A DNA stretch of 64,000 nt from TMP-7 sp038212445 (GTDB taxonomy: Bacteria > Acidobacteriota > Terriglobia > Bryobacterales > Bryobacteraceae). The notes beneath the pieces are model-generated. The model did not search any database, was not told the DNA's origin, and worked only from the letters and a program-made list of their open reading frames with translations. Both the position numbers and the translations under genes were made by a program. Positions 31,508 to 40,374 of the stretch are shown here, in pieces (the first letter of the stretch is position 1; each line of letters begins with the position of its first letter). The DNA is taken from assembly GCA_038212445.1 (NCBI GenBank), contig JBBQUM010000025.1, positions 1-64,000 of the forward strand. Reading direction: 5' to 3'.

Positions 31508-34500
31508 TTAGAAGCGATATTGCAGGGTGAATTGGAAGACGCGGCGGCCGTTTAGGGAGCTGCCGATCTTTCCAAAGGTCGTCGAGTTGATATCGATGTC
31601 ACCGATGTAGAAAGTGGGGTGATTGAGGAAGTTGAAGCCTTCGGCGCGCAGTTCGACGAACTGTCGCTCGGTGATATTCACCTTCTTCTGGATGCCGGCA
31701 TCGAGGTTAAAGCTGGTGGGGCCGGAGAACATGCGGCGTTGGAGATTGCCGAGGGTGCCGGCGGTGGGGTTGGAGAACACCTGGCCCTGGAAGGAGGCTG
31801 AGCCGTCGGGTGCGACGCCGCGTTTGTCGGCGGGATTGAGCGCGCCCTGGGCGATCATGTAGGGTCCATTGCCGGTCATGTAGAAGCCAACGACGTCGTT
31901 CAGTTGGCCGGCGGTGAGCGATGTTACGGCGGTGTTGTTCAATGACGGGTTGATGCCGTTGGTAGTGGTGTTGTTGAGGGTGCCGCGTCCGGAGTAGATG
32001 GTGAAGGGATTTCCCGACAGCCAGGTAACGACGCCGCTGGTGCTCCAGCCGCCGATGGCGCGAGCGAGCACTCCGGTGCGCATCCAGCGTTTGCCCACGC
32101 CGAAGGGAAGCTCGTAGAGGCCGTTGGCCTTGAAGGCATGCGTGATGTCGAAAGGCGCGCGCGATTTTTCGAGCTTGGCGTTATTGAAGTCGAGGAACGG
32201 TTCGACACGGGTCTGGCCGTCGCCCGAGGCATCGCTGAGAGCCTTGGAGAAGGTGTAGTTGACCTGCATCGAGAGGCCGTTGCGAGTTCGGCGAGTGACA
32301 TCGAACTGAGCGGCGTTGTAGGTGGAGTTGCTGTAGTTGGTGAGGTAGTTGGCGGCCAGGATCTGGTTGTTGAACTGAAGCGGCACGGTGCCCGACTGGC
32401 GGGCCGTGATGTAGCTGGTGGCAAGAGTCCCAACCTGCCCCTGGCGGATGAGGTTGACGTTGGTGGCATTGGTAAGAGTGCCGCCTCCGGTCAACTTCGC
32501 GAACACAGGGAGCGGCTGGCTACCGGCGATGTTCGCATTGTAGACCGGGCTGTAGGAGCCGGTGGCGGCGAGCGCGAGGTTGCCGTTGTTTTGGGCGCGC
32601 TTAAAGTCGTCGAGGAAGCCGCTGCCGACGACGTTGACCTGATTCAGATCGTAGCTGCGATAGAGCTTGACGCCGTGGTTGCCGACGTAGCGCATGTCGA
32701 AAACAAAGTTTTTCAACTCGCGCTGGACGCTGAGGTTCCACTGCTGTACATAAGGATTGCGCAGCATGGGATCGGGGAGGCCGATGACGCCGCTGGCTGA
32801 GAGCGCGTAGTTGTCGGCCAGGGTCAGAGGCACTTTGTAGACGGGCGTGGGGATGGTGGGCGGATTGGCTACGGAAGCAGCGAGCCCGGAACCGGACGCC
32901 GCTCTGGCGAGTCCTGACGCTGCGCCGGCGGAACCAACGACCGATCGCACGGTGTCGTCATTCACATAAGCGAGACTGTAGCCGCCGCGGAGAGCGGTTT
33001 TGCCGTTGCCGAAGACGTCCCAGGCGAAGCCGAGGTTGGGGGCGAAGTTGTTCTTGTCGGTGGCATACAGGGCGCGTCCGGCGGTGGCGCCGGCGAAATC
33101 GAGCACTGCGTTGGGATTCAGCAGCGTGGAGATGGCGTTGTTATTGGTGAGCTGAGGAGTGAGAAGCAGTCCGTTGCGTTCGTCGACGGGCTTGTAGAGG
33201 TCGTAGCGGAGTCCGCCGGAGAGGGTGAAGCGGGGAGCGATCTTCCAGGAGTCCTGGATGTAGCCGGCATGGTAATCGAGGAGGTAGTCGCGCTGATTGG
33301 TCATGCCGTTGGAGAAGCCGGAGGTGCGGTCCTTCACATTGAAGGTCTGGTTGTAGGCGCTGACTTGCCCGGCGAGGAGAGCCAGCAGGTTATTCGCGGT
33401 GGTGAGATCGCTGGCGCTGATGCCTGGCAGTTGAGCGGCGGCGAGAGCCTTGGAGTTATTGCCGGACATGGCCAGGGTGAGGGTGGGAATGATTCCAGCG
33501 TCGTTAAACGAACGGATGCGGATGGACTGGTATTGATATCCGAAGGCGATGGTGTGCCGGTTCTTCACCCAGGTGGCGTTGTCGCTGATGTTGTAGGTGT
33601 CGGTGTAGCGGCCCTGGGCGCGGAAAGGATTGTAGGTGGGCGAGTACAGACCAGCGAGGCCGGCTTGGGCTGCAGTGGCTACCAGGAACGTTGGGAATTT
33701 CTCGTCGGTGAGGAACAGGCCAGGGGCGATGTTGACGCCGCCGCGCGCTTCATTGGTGAGCGTGGCGTTGGGGGTCAGGCGCCAGGCAGCCGAGAAGAAC
33801 GGCGTGGCGTTGTCGTTGGTGACTTTCGGAATCTTGGCGAAGTCGTAGGCGAGATCGACGCGGTCGAGCAGGTCGCGATTCCAGGCATAGGTAGCGGCGA
33901 AGGAGTTCTTCGTATTCAGGATGTAGTCCAACTTCGTCAGCATGTTGTCGCGGGTGCGATTGTTACGCATGAGGAAGGAGTAGCCCGCGCTATTGCGAAG
34001 CAGGGTAGCGGTGCTGTCGCCGACGCTGTAGTCGTTGATATTGGTTGAGGCCGGCATGGCCTTGAGGATGGCGGCGGTGGTGGGGTCAGCGGCGAGTCCT
34101 GAGATTTGCAGCAGGTTCGCTTTTTGGGCTTGTCCGCCGGCTGTATAGGTGAAGATGCCATTGCGGGCGTCTTCAGTGGGGATGAGGGTTTGATTGGTGC
34201 TTTGCTGACGGAGGCGGAAGGCCTCGTAGTTCATGTAAAAGAAGAGCTTGTCTTTGATGATGTGGCCACCGAGCGACCCGCCCGCCTGATTCTGATTCAG
34301 AAACGGCTTGCCAATCGCCCTCTGGTTGTTGAACCAGGTATTCGCGGCGAAATAGTTGTTCCGGTTGGACCAGAGCACGGAGCCGTGAAACTGATTGGTG
34401 CCCGAGGGTGAGATGAACGCGACCTGGGACGAACCGTTGCCGAGCGCGGGGTTGACGTTGGAGGTGGCGACCATCATTTCGCCGACCTGGTCGAGCAGCA

Positions 34501-35128
34501 GCAGGTTGGGCAGAAAATCGAGCGCGTTGGTGCGGATGAAGTTGTCCTGGATGTTGACGCCGTCGAGGGTGACGTTGGAGAAGGACACGCGCTGGCCGTT
34601 GATGGTCGTGTTGGTGCGGCCGTTGTAGGTGACGCCGGCCTGAGTGGTGAGCAGTCCGAGGGGGCTGCGGTTCAACTGAGGCAGGAGACGGATCTGGCTG
34701 TTGGTGATGGTGGTGCTGACTTCGGAGTTAGTGGTTTGGACGCCCTGCGATTGCTCCTGCACTTCCACCGTTTGAGTTGCGGAGCCGACGTTGAGTTGGA
34801 TGGGCGGAAGGCTATTCTCGCGGCCGCCTTCAACGATCACGCCTCTGTCGCTACGGGTGACGAAGCCGGGCGCTTCGATGGTCAGGTCGTAGGTGCCGGG
34901 GCGGATGCCGGTGAACATGAAGTAGCCTTCGAGCGTACTGTTGGTTTCCAAGGCGACCGTGGTGCCCTGTAGGATCAGCAGGACCTTGGCGTTCGGCATA
35001 GCGGCGCCGCTGGGGTCGGTGAGGGTGCCCGACAACCTCCCAGTGACCTGAGAGAAAGCGGGGAGACAGCCGATGATGGCGATCAGGAGTAAGAAGGCAA
35101 GCAGGCTGGAGCGGTAGGAACGGTGCAT
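31508..35128 (-). CDS. TonB-dependent receptor with N-terminal carboxypeptidase-like domain
   Basis: 1206 residues from ATG 35128 (MHRSYRSSLLAFLLLIA), a clean signal peptide; the longer frame upstream is rejected. First comes a carboxypeptidase regulatory-like beta-sandwich (GRLSGTLTDPSGAAMPNAKV, GYFMFTGIRPGTYDLTIEA), then a plug with FSNVTLDGVNIQD, then a large 22-strand-type barrel ending in FQFTLQYRF, the usual aromatic terminus for outer-membrane insertion. This Oar-like type is greatly expanded in Acidobacteria. It likely imports a large or complex nutrient; ligand unknown. It has its own promoter region and terminator. Confidence 0.93.
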   Translation of the reverse strand: MHRSYRSSLLAFLLLIAIIGCLPAFSQVTGRLSGTLTDPSGAAMPNAKVLLILQGTTVALETNSTLEGYFMFTGIRPGTYDLTIEAPGFVTRSDRGVIVEGGRENSLPPIQLNVGSATQTVEVQEQSQGVQTTNSEVSTTITNSQIRLLPQLNRSPLGLLTTQAGVTYNGRTNTTINGQRVSFSNVTLDGVNIQDNFIRTNALDFLPNLLLLDQVGEMMVATSNVNPALGNGSSQVAFISPSGTNQFHGSVLWSNRNNYFAANTWFNNQRAIGKPFLNQNQAGGSLGGHIIKDKLFFYMNYEAFRLRQQSTNQTLIPTEDARNGIFTYTAGGQAQKANLLQISGLAADPTTAAILKAMPASTNINDYSVGDSTATLLRNSAGYSFLMRNNRTRDNMLTKLDYILNTKNSFAATYAWNRDLLDRVDLAYDFAKIPKVTNDNATPFFSAAWRLTPNATLTNEARGGVNIAPGLFLTDEKFPTFLVATAAQAGLAGLYSPTYNPFRAQGRYTDTYNISDNATWVKNRHTIAFGYQYQSIRIRSFNDAGIIPTLTLAMSGNNSKALAAAQLPGISASDLTTANNLLALLAGQVSAYNQTFNVKDRTSGFSNGMTNQRDYLLDYHAGYIQDSWKIAPRFTLSGGLRYDLYKPVDERNGLLLTPQLTNNNAISTLLNPNAVLDFAGATAGRALYATDKNNFAPNLGFAWDVFGNGKTALRGGYSLAYVNDDTVRSVVGSAGAASGLARAASGSGLAASVANPPTIPTPVYKVPLTLADNYALSASGVIGLPDPMLRNPYVQQWNLSVQRELKNFVFDMRYVGNHGVKLYRSYDLNQVNVVGSGFLDDFKRAQNNGNLALAATGSYSPVYNANIAGSQPLPVFAKLTGGGTLTNATNVNLIRQGQVGTLATSYITARQSGTVPLQFNNQILAANYLTNYSNSTYNAAQFDVTRRTRNGLSMQVNYTFSKALSDASGDGQTRVEPFLDFNNAKLEKSRAPFDITHAFKANGLYELPFGVGKRWMRTGVLARAIGGWSTSGVVTWLSGNPFTIYSGRGTLNNTTTNGINPSLNNTAVTSLTAGQLNDVVGFYMTGNGPYMIAQGALNPADKRGVAPDGSASFQGQVFSNPTAGTLGNLQRRMFSGPTSFNLDAGIQKKVNITERQFVELRAEGFNFLNHPTFYIGDIDINSTTFGKIGSSLNGRRVFQFTLQYRF

Positions 35129-35226
35129 AAGGCCTCGCGTAATAGAATCCGTAACCAAGAATTTCAAACGGTGCAGAGGGGGCGAACTATCTGGGGCAGA
35201 TCCGACAGCGGCAGCAGCTGTTGGGA

Positions 35227-35243
35227 AATTCACCGGGTGAATT
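35227..35243. promoter_or_regulatory. perfect inverted repeat upstream of the TonB receptor
   Basis: Arms AATTCACC and GGTGAATT around one base, about 100 bases before the receptor start. The symmetry and size fit an operator for a dimeric repressor such as a LacI or GntR type, but no regulator is adjacent. The rest of 35129-35421 shows no gene that I can support. Confidence 0.5.
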
Positions 35244-35421
35244 GTCAAAGACGACCCTGTCTACAGCTATTTGGGTATTAGGATATCATACTCTGAATTT
35301 AGAAGATGCGGATTGTGAATTTTGGGTGTGCCGAGACTGGGGGTGGCGGCAGGGTTACAGTTTCCGGGGCCCATTGAGGATGGTGGTTGGTTGTCAGTTT
35401 TGCGATGCGATACTAGGTATT

Positions 35422-35656
35422 GTGCCTACCATCCTGGTGGCGGGGCCTTACCGTATGTACTTCTCCAGCCACGAGCCGAACGAACCGCCTCATATTCACG
35501 TTGACCGTGATGATCAGTTCGCCAAGTTCTGTTTGGAGCTCTCAGCCTTGTGAGGAAGCTCGGCTTCGGCCCGACGGAACTACGGCGGTGCATCGTATTG
35601 TCGAAGGTAAACGGGACCTGTTATTGGAGAAATGGAATGAACGCTTCTCGGCCTAA
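35422..35656 (+). pseudogene. DUF4160 gene with two apparent single-base deletions
   Basis: From GTG 35422 the frame reads PTILVAGPYRMYFSSHEPNE and PPHIHVDRDDQFAKFCLEL, a clear DUF4160 N terminus, then stops at TGA 35551. The expected continuation is in the next frame (VRKLGFGPTELRR) and then the third (HRIVEGKRDLLLEKWNERFS) up to TAA 35656. Adding one G near 35550 and one near 35588 restores a protein of normal length. DUF4160 proteins pair with DUF2442, and the restored frame overlaps the DUF2442 start by 20 bases as expected. Real decay or homopolymer error cannot be told apart here. Confidence 0.75.
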
Positions 35657-35912
35657 TCCGGGAGAACGTGTGCGCGACGTTCACGTCACGGAGGACACGT
35701 TAGCCGTAGATCTTGCAGGCGGCCGGACGATCATCGTTCCTTTGGTTTGGTACCCGAGGCTGTTGAACGCCAACACTGAGCAGCGTTCCCGCTGGAAGAT
35801 CGCCGGGGCAGGATACGGGATAAACTGGCCGGATCTCGATGAGGACTTAAGCACTGAAGGTTTACTACGCGGAGCGCCCGCCGTTCCGGAACCGTTGCGT
35901 CTCCAGGGGTAG
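35637..35912 (+). CDS. DUF2442 family protein
   Basis: 91 residues from ATG 35637. The core VRDVHVTEDTLAVDLAGGRT and VPLVWYPRLLNA, ending in GINWPDLDEDLSTEGLLRG, matches the DUF2442 family, short proteins usually encoded beside DUF4160 and suspected to form toxin-antitoxin-like pairs. The frame is intact although its partner is broken. A longer in-frame start at 35550 belongs to the damaged DUF4160 gene. Confidence 0.85.
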   Translation: MNASRPNPGERVRDVHVTEDTLAVDLAGGRTIIVPLVWYPRLLNANTEQRSRWKIAGAGYGINWPDLDEDLSTEGLLRGAPAVPEPLRLQG

Positions 35913-36032
35913 CGGAGCAAGCGATCCAACCGCTGATTTGCTTGCAGGCGCGTGCACAGTAGGCCTCTGGCGCGGAGGTCGGTAGGTTGCGGTAGTCGGA
36001 CCGCTTCGGGCGAAAGTCTCGTGTCGAACGGG

Positions 36033-36328
36033 TTAGGTTCGTTCTTGCCAGAAGCGTGGTCGCCGCTTGCCGTGCGCCACGGCGATAACGACGACGTTGA
36101 CATTATCGGAGCGAAAAACCAGATAGAAAGGAAAGCGGCGGAAGGGAGCTTTACGTAAGCCGCCGTCGAATAATGGAAATCGGTCCGGCGAGACACGAAC
36201 CAGATCGACTCTCCGATCCAACTCATCAAGAAAACGGCTCGCCGCCCGCGCGCTTCTCTCCGAATACCACGCGGCAGCCTCCTCGACATCTTCCAGCGCG
36301 GCCGGATGAAAGACGACAGTTTTGGCAT
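36033..36328 (-). pseudogene. RelE/ParE-like toxin, frameshifted at its second codon
   Basis: The toxin frame reads AKTVVFHPAALEDVEEAAAW, then YSERSARAASRFLDELDRRV and, later, RRFPFYLVFRS and VAHGKRRPRFW, a typical ParE/RelE-fold toxin of about 97 residues. No ATG, GTG or TTG occurs in that frame before the TTG at 36221. The ATG at 36328, coupled to the antitoxin stop (TGATG), is in another frame; one extra base (ATG-GCC or ATG-CCC) would join them. As written the toxin cannot be made from that start. Confidence 0.72.
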
Positions 36329-36561
36329 CAGCCCTTAAATCGTTCTCGAAGGCGCCGCCGAGCTTCGTCCCAGGATATTGACTGAACCCGACTTGCGTCG
36401 AGATCTTTCACGCGAAGGGCGATCTCGCTCTTCCACAATTCTTCGGCGTCCTCATCGACCTCGGCATCAAGGCTGTCAATAAGCGAACCGGCAAGCGCCG
36501 CCCGGGCTGCCGCCGGTAGTTTCAAGGCATTCGTCAGTAGCTCCGCCGCATCGTGCGCCAT
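36328..36561 (-). CDS. putative addiction-module antitoxin
   Basis: 77 residues resembling the 'putative addiction module component' family: helical N terminus (AAELLTNALKLPAAARAALAG), then SLIDSLDAEVDEDAEELWKSEI and an ISWDEARRRLRERF tail that contacts the toxin. It precedes a ParE-like toxin and its stop overlaps the toxin ATG (TGATG). The antitoxin is intact while the toxin frame is broken. Confidence 0.82.
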   Translation of the reverse strand: MAHDAAELLTNALKLPAAARAALAGSLIDSLDAEVDEDAEELWKSEIALRVKDLDASRVQSISWDEARRRLRERFKG

Positions 36562-36666
36562 GTTTTCAGTCTACTGCGCGACGATGTGCAGCGGGTTCCT
36601 TCACGTGCGCTGACTGGTCGCACCCGAGTCACGAGAGGATCAGTTGCGGCTACTGGCTAGGCTGCG

Positions 36667-38472
36667 TTACCAGCCCGTGGGCTGGCCTGCGTTTTGCTCG
36701 TCGAGCCATTTCTGCAATGGGGCGAAGTATTCCAGGATTGCTGAGGCGTCCATTTGGCGCTGGCCGGTGAGTTGCTGGAGTGCTTCCTGCCAGGGGCGGC
36801 TCTGGCCCATTTCGAGCATTTCGCGGAGCTTGCGTCCGGCTTCGGCATTGCCGTAGACAGAGCAGCGGTACAGCGGATCCTTGCAGCCGGCGGCCTGCGC
36901 CATGGCGCGGTGAAACTGGAATTGCAGGATGTTGGCGAGGAAGTAGCGGGCGTAGGGTGTGTTGGACGCCACGTGATACTTGGCGCCGGCGTCGAAGTCC
37001 TGTTCGGTGCGGTCGCCCGGCGGCGCGACGCCCTGATACTTCAGCTTCAGATCCCACCATGCCTTGTTGTACTGGGAAGGCGGAACCTCGCCTGAGAAGA
37101 CTTTCCAGCGCCACTGATCGATCAGCAGGCCGAAGGGAAGGAAGGCGATCTTGTCGAGCGCGCGACTGAGCAGGAAGCCGATGTCCTTGGATGGATCGGG
37201 CGCGGTTTGGAGCAGTCCGATTTTAACCAGATATGCCGGCGTGACCGAGAGGGCGATGGTATCGCCTACTGCTTCGTGGAAGCCATCATTCGCGGACGAG
37301 CGGAACAGCAGGGGCTGGTTCTTATAAGCGCGCTGGTAGAAATTGTGACCCAACTCATGATGAATGACGAGGAAATCGTCGGCCGAGATCTCGATGCACA
37401 TCTTGAGGCGGAGGTCGTCCTTCATATCGATGTCCCAGGCGCTGGCGTGACAAACGGCGTCGTGATCTTTCGGTTTGGCGATCAGCGACCGCTTGAAGAA
37501 CGTCTCAGGCAGCGGCTCAAAACCGAGCGAGGTGAAGAAGCGCTCGCCGTACTTGATCATGTCGACGTTGGTAGTGTTGCGGGATTGGAGGATCTTGGTT
37601 AGGTCGTAGCCGGGGTCGGCGTCCTTGGGAGCGAGGCGGGGGTAGAGCGCTTGCCATTCCTGGGCCCACATGTTGCCGAGCAGGTGTGCGGGAATGGGGC
37701 CGCGGGCAGGAACGACGGAGTCGCCATACTGAGCGCGGAGGCGGGAGCGGACATAGGTGTGGAGCGACAGGTAGAGAGGCTTCACCTGTTCCCACAGACG
37801 GTCCATTTCCTTCGCGAACTCATCAGGCGGAAGGTCGTACTGGGAGCGCCACATGGAGCCGGTGTCGGCGAAGCCCAGTTCCTTGGCGCCTTTATTCGAC
37901 AGGGCGACGAAGCGCTCGTAGGGCTGGCGCATGGGCTTGGAGATCTCATGCCAGCCGACCCAGGCGTCGCGAAGTTGTTTGGGATCGGTGCTGGTCTGGA
38001 GGATGTGATTGAGCTGTTCGAGGTCGAGGCAAGGCTCCTTGCCGGCGGCACACCATTTGCCCTTGCCGTAGGTGCCTTCGAGGGAGGCGGTGATGCGGGT
38101 GACTTCCTGGCTCTCGGCGGGATCTGAGGGCGCGGCGAGGGTCAGGGAATTCCTAAGCAGCTTCAGTTTGCGCTCACTGGTAAGGTCGAGTGCGAGGCGG
38201 TTGAACTGGACGGATTCCTTGACGGCTTTGACGCTGGCCGAGATGTAGCGCTCGTCGGCGGCGGCGGAGAGGATCTCGGTGTCGTCGGTGATGAAGGTGG
38301 ACTTGACCCAGTTGGCGCGCTCGTTGTCGATGATGAGGCGCTCGAGTTCCGCTTCGGTCCTGGCGAGGAAAGCTTTGGCGTCGGCTTCGGTGACGCCCTT
38401 TCGCTGCGCCGCCCACAACACGGCAGTGGTACCGAGGACGGCTGCGAGGACCGTCAGAGCCAGCTTCTTCAT
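36667..38472 (-). CDS. M2 family metallopeptidase (peptidyl-dipeptidase A/ACE-like)
   Basis: 601 residues from ATG 38472 (MKKLALTVLAAVLGTTAVLWA), a signal peptide; the longer frame is rejected. The zinc site HHELGH is HExxH with an ACE-like context, and the third ligand lies in GFHEAVGD about 25 residues later, as in angiotensin-converting-enzyme homologues. It would remove C-terminal dipeptides from oligopeptides in the periplasm. Length is normal for a bacterial single-domain M2 enzyme. It is divergent from the MFS gene with only 26 bases between the starts. Confidence 0.93.
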   Translation of the reverse strand: MKKLALTVLAAVLGTTAVLWAAQRKGVTEADAKAFLARTEAELERLIIDNERANWVKSTFITDDTEILSAAADERYISASVKAVKESVQFNRLALDLTSERKLKLLRNSLTLAAPSDPAESQEVTRITASLEGTYGKGKWCAAGKEPCLDLEQLNHILQTSTDPKQLRDAWVGWHEISKPMRQPYERFVALSNKGAKELGFADTGSMWRSQYDLPPDEFAKEMDRLWEQVKPLYLSLHTYVRSRLRAQYGDSVVPARGPIPAHLLGNMWAQEWQALYPRLAPKDADPGYDLTKILQSRNTTNVDMIKYGERFFTSLGFEPLPETFFKRSLIAKPKDHDAVCHASAWDIDMKDDLRLKMCIEISADDFLVIHHELGHNFYQRAYKNQPLLFRSSANDGFHEAVGDTIALSVTPAYLVKIGLLQTAPDPSKDIGFLLSRALDKIAFLPFGLLIDQWRWKVFSGEVPPSQYNKAWWDLKLKYQGVAPPGDRTEQDFDAGAKYHVASNTPYARYFLANILQFQFHRAMAQAAGCKDPLYRCSVYGNAEAGRKLREMLEMGQSRPWQEALQQLTGQRQMDASAILEYFAPLQKWLDEQNAGQPTGW

Positions 38473-38477
38473 GCCTT

Positions 38478-38483
38478 TATAAT
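38478..38483 (+). promoter_or_regulatory. TATAAT -10 element in a 26-base divergent gap
   Basis: A perfect TATAAT sits 15 bases before the MFS start and five bases beyond the divergent M2 peptidase start. It would give a 5' leader of under ten bases. No -35 element fits at 17 bases, so the call rests on the hexamer alone. Confidence 0.45.
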
Positions 38484-38498
38484 AAGAGTTTCCCGCGC

Positions 38499-39713
38499 AT
38501 GGCTTCGCCAACCACTGCCGTTCAACAACCACTCGCCCCTGGGGCGATGGGCGTGGCTGCACGGTCGGGGATGATGGCGCTGGCGCTGTTCTCGCTCGGT
38601 CATTTTTTTATCGATCTCTATTCGAGCGCTCTCGGCGCGTTTCAGCCGATGTTGATCGGGAAGCTGCATTTCACGCTCTCGCAAGCCGGATTGCTGGGTG
38701 GACTATTATCGTTTGCGTCGTCGGTGACGCAGCCGTTGTACGGCTATCTGTCCGATCGCTTTCACACACGCTTGTTCTCGACGTTGGCGCCGGCGGTGGC
38801 GGGGATCTTTATCGCGAGTCTGGGTTATGCACCCAGTTACGGCATTCTCATGCTGATGGTGGTTGCCGGCGGCAGCGGCATCGCGTCGTTCCATCCGCAG
38901 AGCGCGGCGCTGGCTACGCGAGGTCTGACGAACCGTGCGCGATGGATGGCGGTGTTTATTAGTGCCGGCACGCTGGGCCTGGCTTTTGGTCCGGCATTGT
39001 TCTCGACGCTTTTCCGGACGGTTGGGCTGGAGGGCGCTGCGGTGGGGGCGATCCCCGGTATTCTGGTCACCATCCTGTTGGTGTCGCTGGTGCCGGGCGC
39101 GGATGCCGCCACCCGGCAGTCGCGGCCGAGGTTTGATCCCGCTGCGCTACGCGCCGTGTGGAAGCCGCTCACGCTGCTCTACATGCTGGTGTTCATACGC
39201 AGCGTCGTGCAGATTTCCTTCACACAGTTTCTGCCGCTCTATCTGAGCCGGGAGCGAGGGTACACGATCGCCAATGCGAGTTGGGCGCTCTCGTTGTATC
39301 TCACCTGCGGCGCGGTGGGCGGATTTCTCGGCGGACAACTGGCGCACCGCTTTGGCGGACGACGCATCATCATGTTTTCGATGATCGGCAGCCTGCCGTT
39401 TCTCGCTCTCTTCTTTTTCACACAGGGGCTGCTGTCGCTGACGGGCCTCGCTTTTGGCGGACTGGTGCTGCTGTTTACGATTCCGGTAAACGTGGTGATG
39501 GCCCAGGAACTGGTTCCCTCGCAAGCCGGCACGGTGTCGGCGATCATGATGGGATTTTCCTGGGGCATGGCCGGGTTGATTTTCATTCCGCTTATCGGCG
39601 CGCTCGCCGAATCACTGACTCTCCACAACGCGCTTGCGGCAGGCGCCACGCTGCCGCTTATTGGATTCTTTCTCGCTCTAAAACTTCCCCATGAAAGCCG
39701 TCTGTCTTCTTAG
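38499..39713 (+). CDS. MFS transporter (fosmidomycin-resistance-like)
   Basis: 404 residues, about twelve helices. HFFIDLYSSALGAFQPML in TM1, YGYLSDRF in the loop after TM2 and SGIASFHPQSAALA in TM4 resemble the Fsr fosmidomycin-resistance branch of the major facilitator superfamily. Likely exports or imports a small metabolite; substrate not known. The queC start lies within its last 23 bases, so the transporter and queC are translationally coupled. An internal ATG at 38547 is an alternative start. Confidence 0.88.
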   Translation: MASPTTAVQQPLAPGAMGVAARSGMMALALFSLGHFFIDLYSSALGAFQPMLIGKLHFTLSQAGLLGGLLSFASSVTQPLYGYLSDRFHTRLFSTLAPAVAGIFIASLGYAPSYGILMLMVVAGGSGIASFHPQSAALATRGLTNRARWMAVFISAGTLGLAFGPALFSTLFRTVGLEGAAVGAIPGILVTILLVSLVPGADAATRQSRPRFDPAALRAVWKPLTLLYMLVFIRSVVQISFTQFLPLYLSRERGYTIANASWALSLYLTCGAVGGFLGGQLAHRFGGRRIIMFSMIGSLPFLALFFFTQGLLSLTGLAFGGLVLLFTIPVNVVMAQELVPSQAGTVSAIMMGFSWGMAGLIFIPLIGALAESLTLHNALAAGATLPLIGFFLALKLPHESRLSS

Positions 39714-40374
39714 CGGTGGACTCGACTCCACCACCTGCCTTGCCGTGGCTAAGCGCCGGGGCTATGAATGTTACGCCCTGACGTTCGACTACGGACAGCG
39801 GCATCGCGTGGAACTGCTCGCCGCCCGGCGTGTGGCCGAGAAAATGGGGGTGAAGGAGCACGTGGTGATGAGTGTCGACCTGCGGGCGTTTGGCGGGTCG
39901 GCTCTTACGGACGATATCGAGGTGCCCAAGGGCCGCGACGCGCAAGACATGCCGTCCGGCATCCCCATCACCTACGTGCCTGCGCGCAACACCGTATTTC
40001 TATCATTCGCGCTGGCCTGGGCCGAAGTGCTCGAAGCGTCGGAGTTGTTCATTGGCGTGAATGCGATTGACTACTCCGGCTATCCTGACTGCCGGCCTGA
40101 GTTTATCGAAGCCTTCAGCAAAATGGCGAATCTGGCGACCAAGGCGGGAGTGGAGGGACGAACGTCGATCACGATCCACACGCCGCTGATCGAACTGTCG
40201 AAGGCAGACATTGTGAGGCTTGGCAGCGATCTTGGAGTGGACTTCTCGATGACGCATAGCTGCTACGACCCCGATGCGGACGGGTCGCCGTGCGGCGAAT
40301 GCGACTCCTGCGTGCTGCGGCGCAAGGGCTTCGCCGAGGCGGGACTTACAGATCCTCTGGAATATCCGGTGTGA
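39691..40374 (+). CDS. queC: 7-cyano-7-deazaguanine synthase
   Basis: 227 residues. PP-loop LLSGGLDSTT at residues 6-15 binds ATP, FDYGQRHRVE follows, and a four-Cys zinc site lies at the C terminus (CYDPDADGSPCGECDSC). It converts 7-carboxy-7-deazaguanine to preQ0 using ATP and ammonia, a step of queuosine and other 7-deazapurine pathways. It overlaps the MFS gene by 23 bases and queE by four (GTGA). queD, queF and tgt are not in this window. Confidence 0.96.
   Translation: MKAVCLLSGGLDSTTCLAVAKRRGYECYALTFDYGQRHRVELLAARRVAEKMGVKEHVVMSVDLRAFGGSALTDDIEVPKGRDAQDMPSGIPITYVPARNTVFLSFALAWAEVLEASELFIGVNAIDYSGYPDCRPEFIEAFSKMANLATKAGVEGRTSITIHTPLIELSKADIVRLGSDLGVDFSMTHSCYDPDADGSPCGECDSCVLRRKGFAEAGLTDPLEYPV

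Noticed and set aside
24050..34048. Several long plus-strand frames opposite the methylmalonyl operon and TonB receptor
   Set aside because: All are antisense to well-supported genes, rich in Asp/Gly/His in patterns dictated by the opposite frame.
35249..35421. Upstream extension of the DUF4160 frame to 35221
   Set aside because: The added residues have no family similarity, and the region carries the palindromic operator-like site of the receptor gene.
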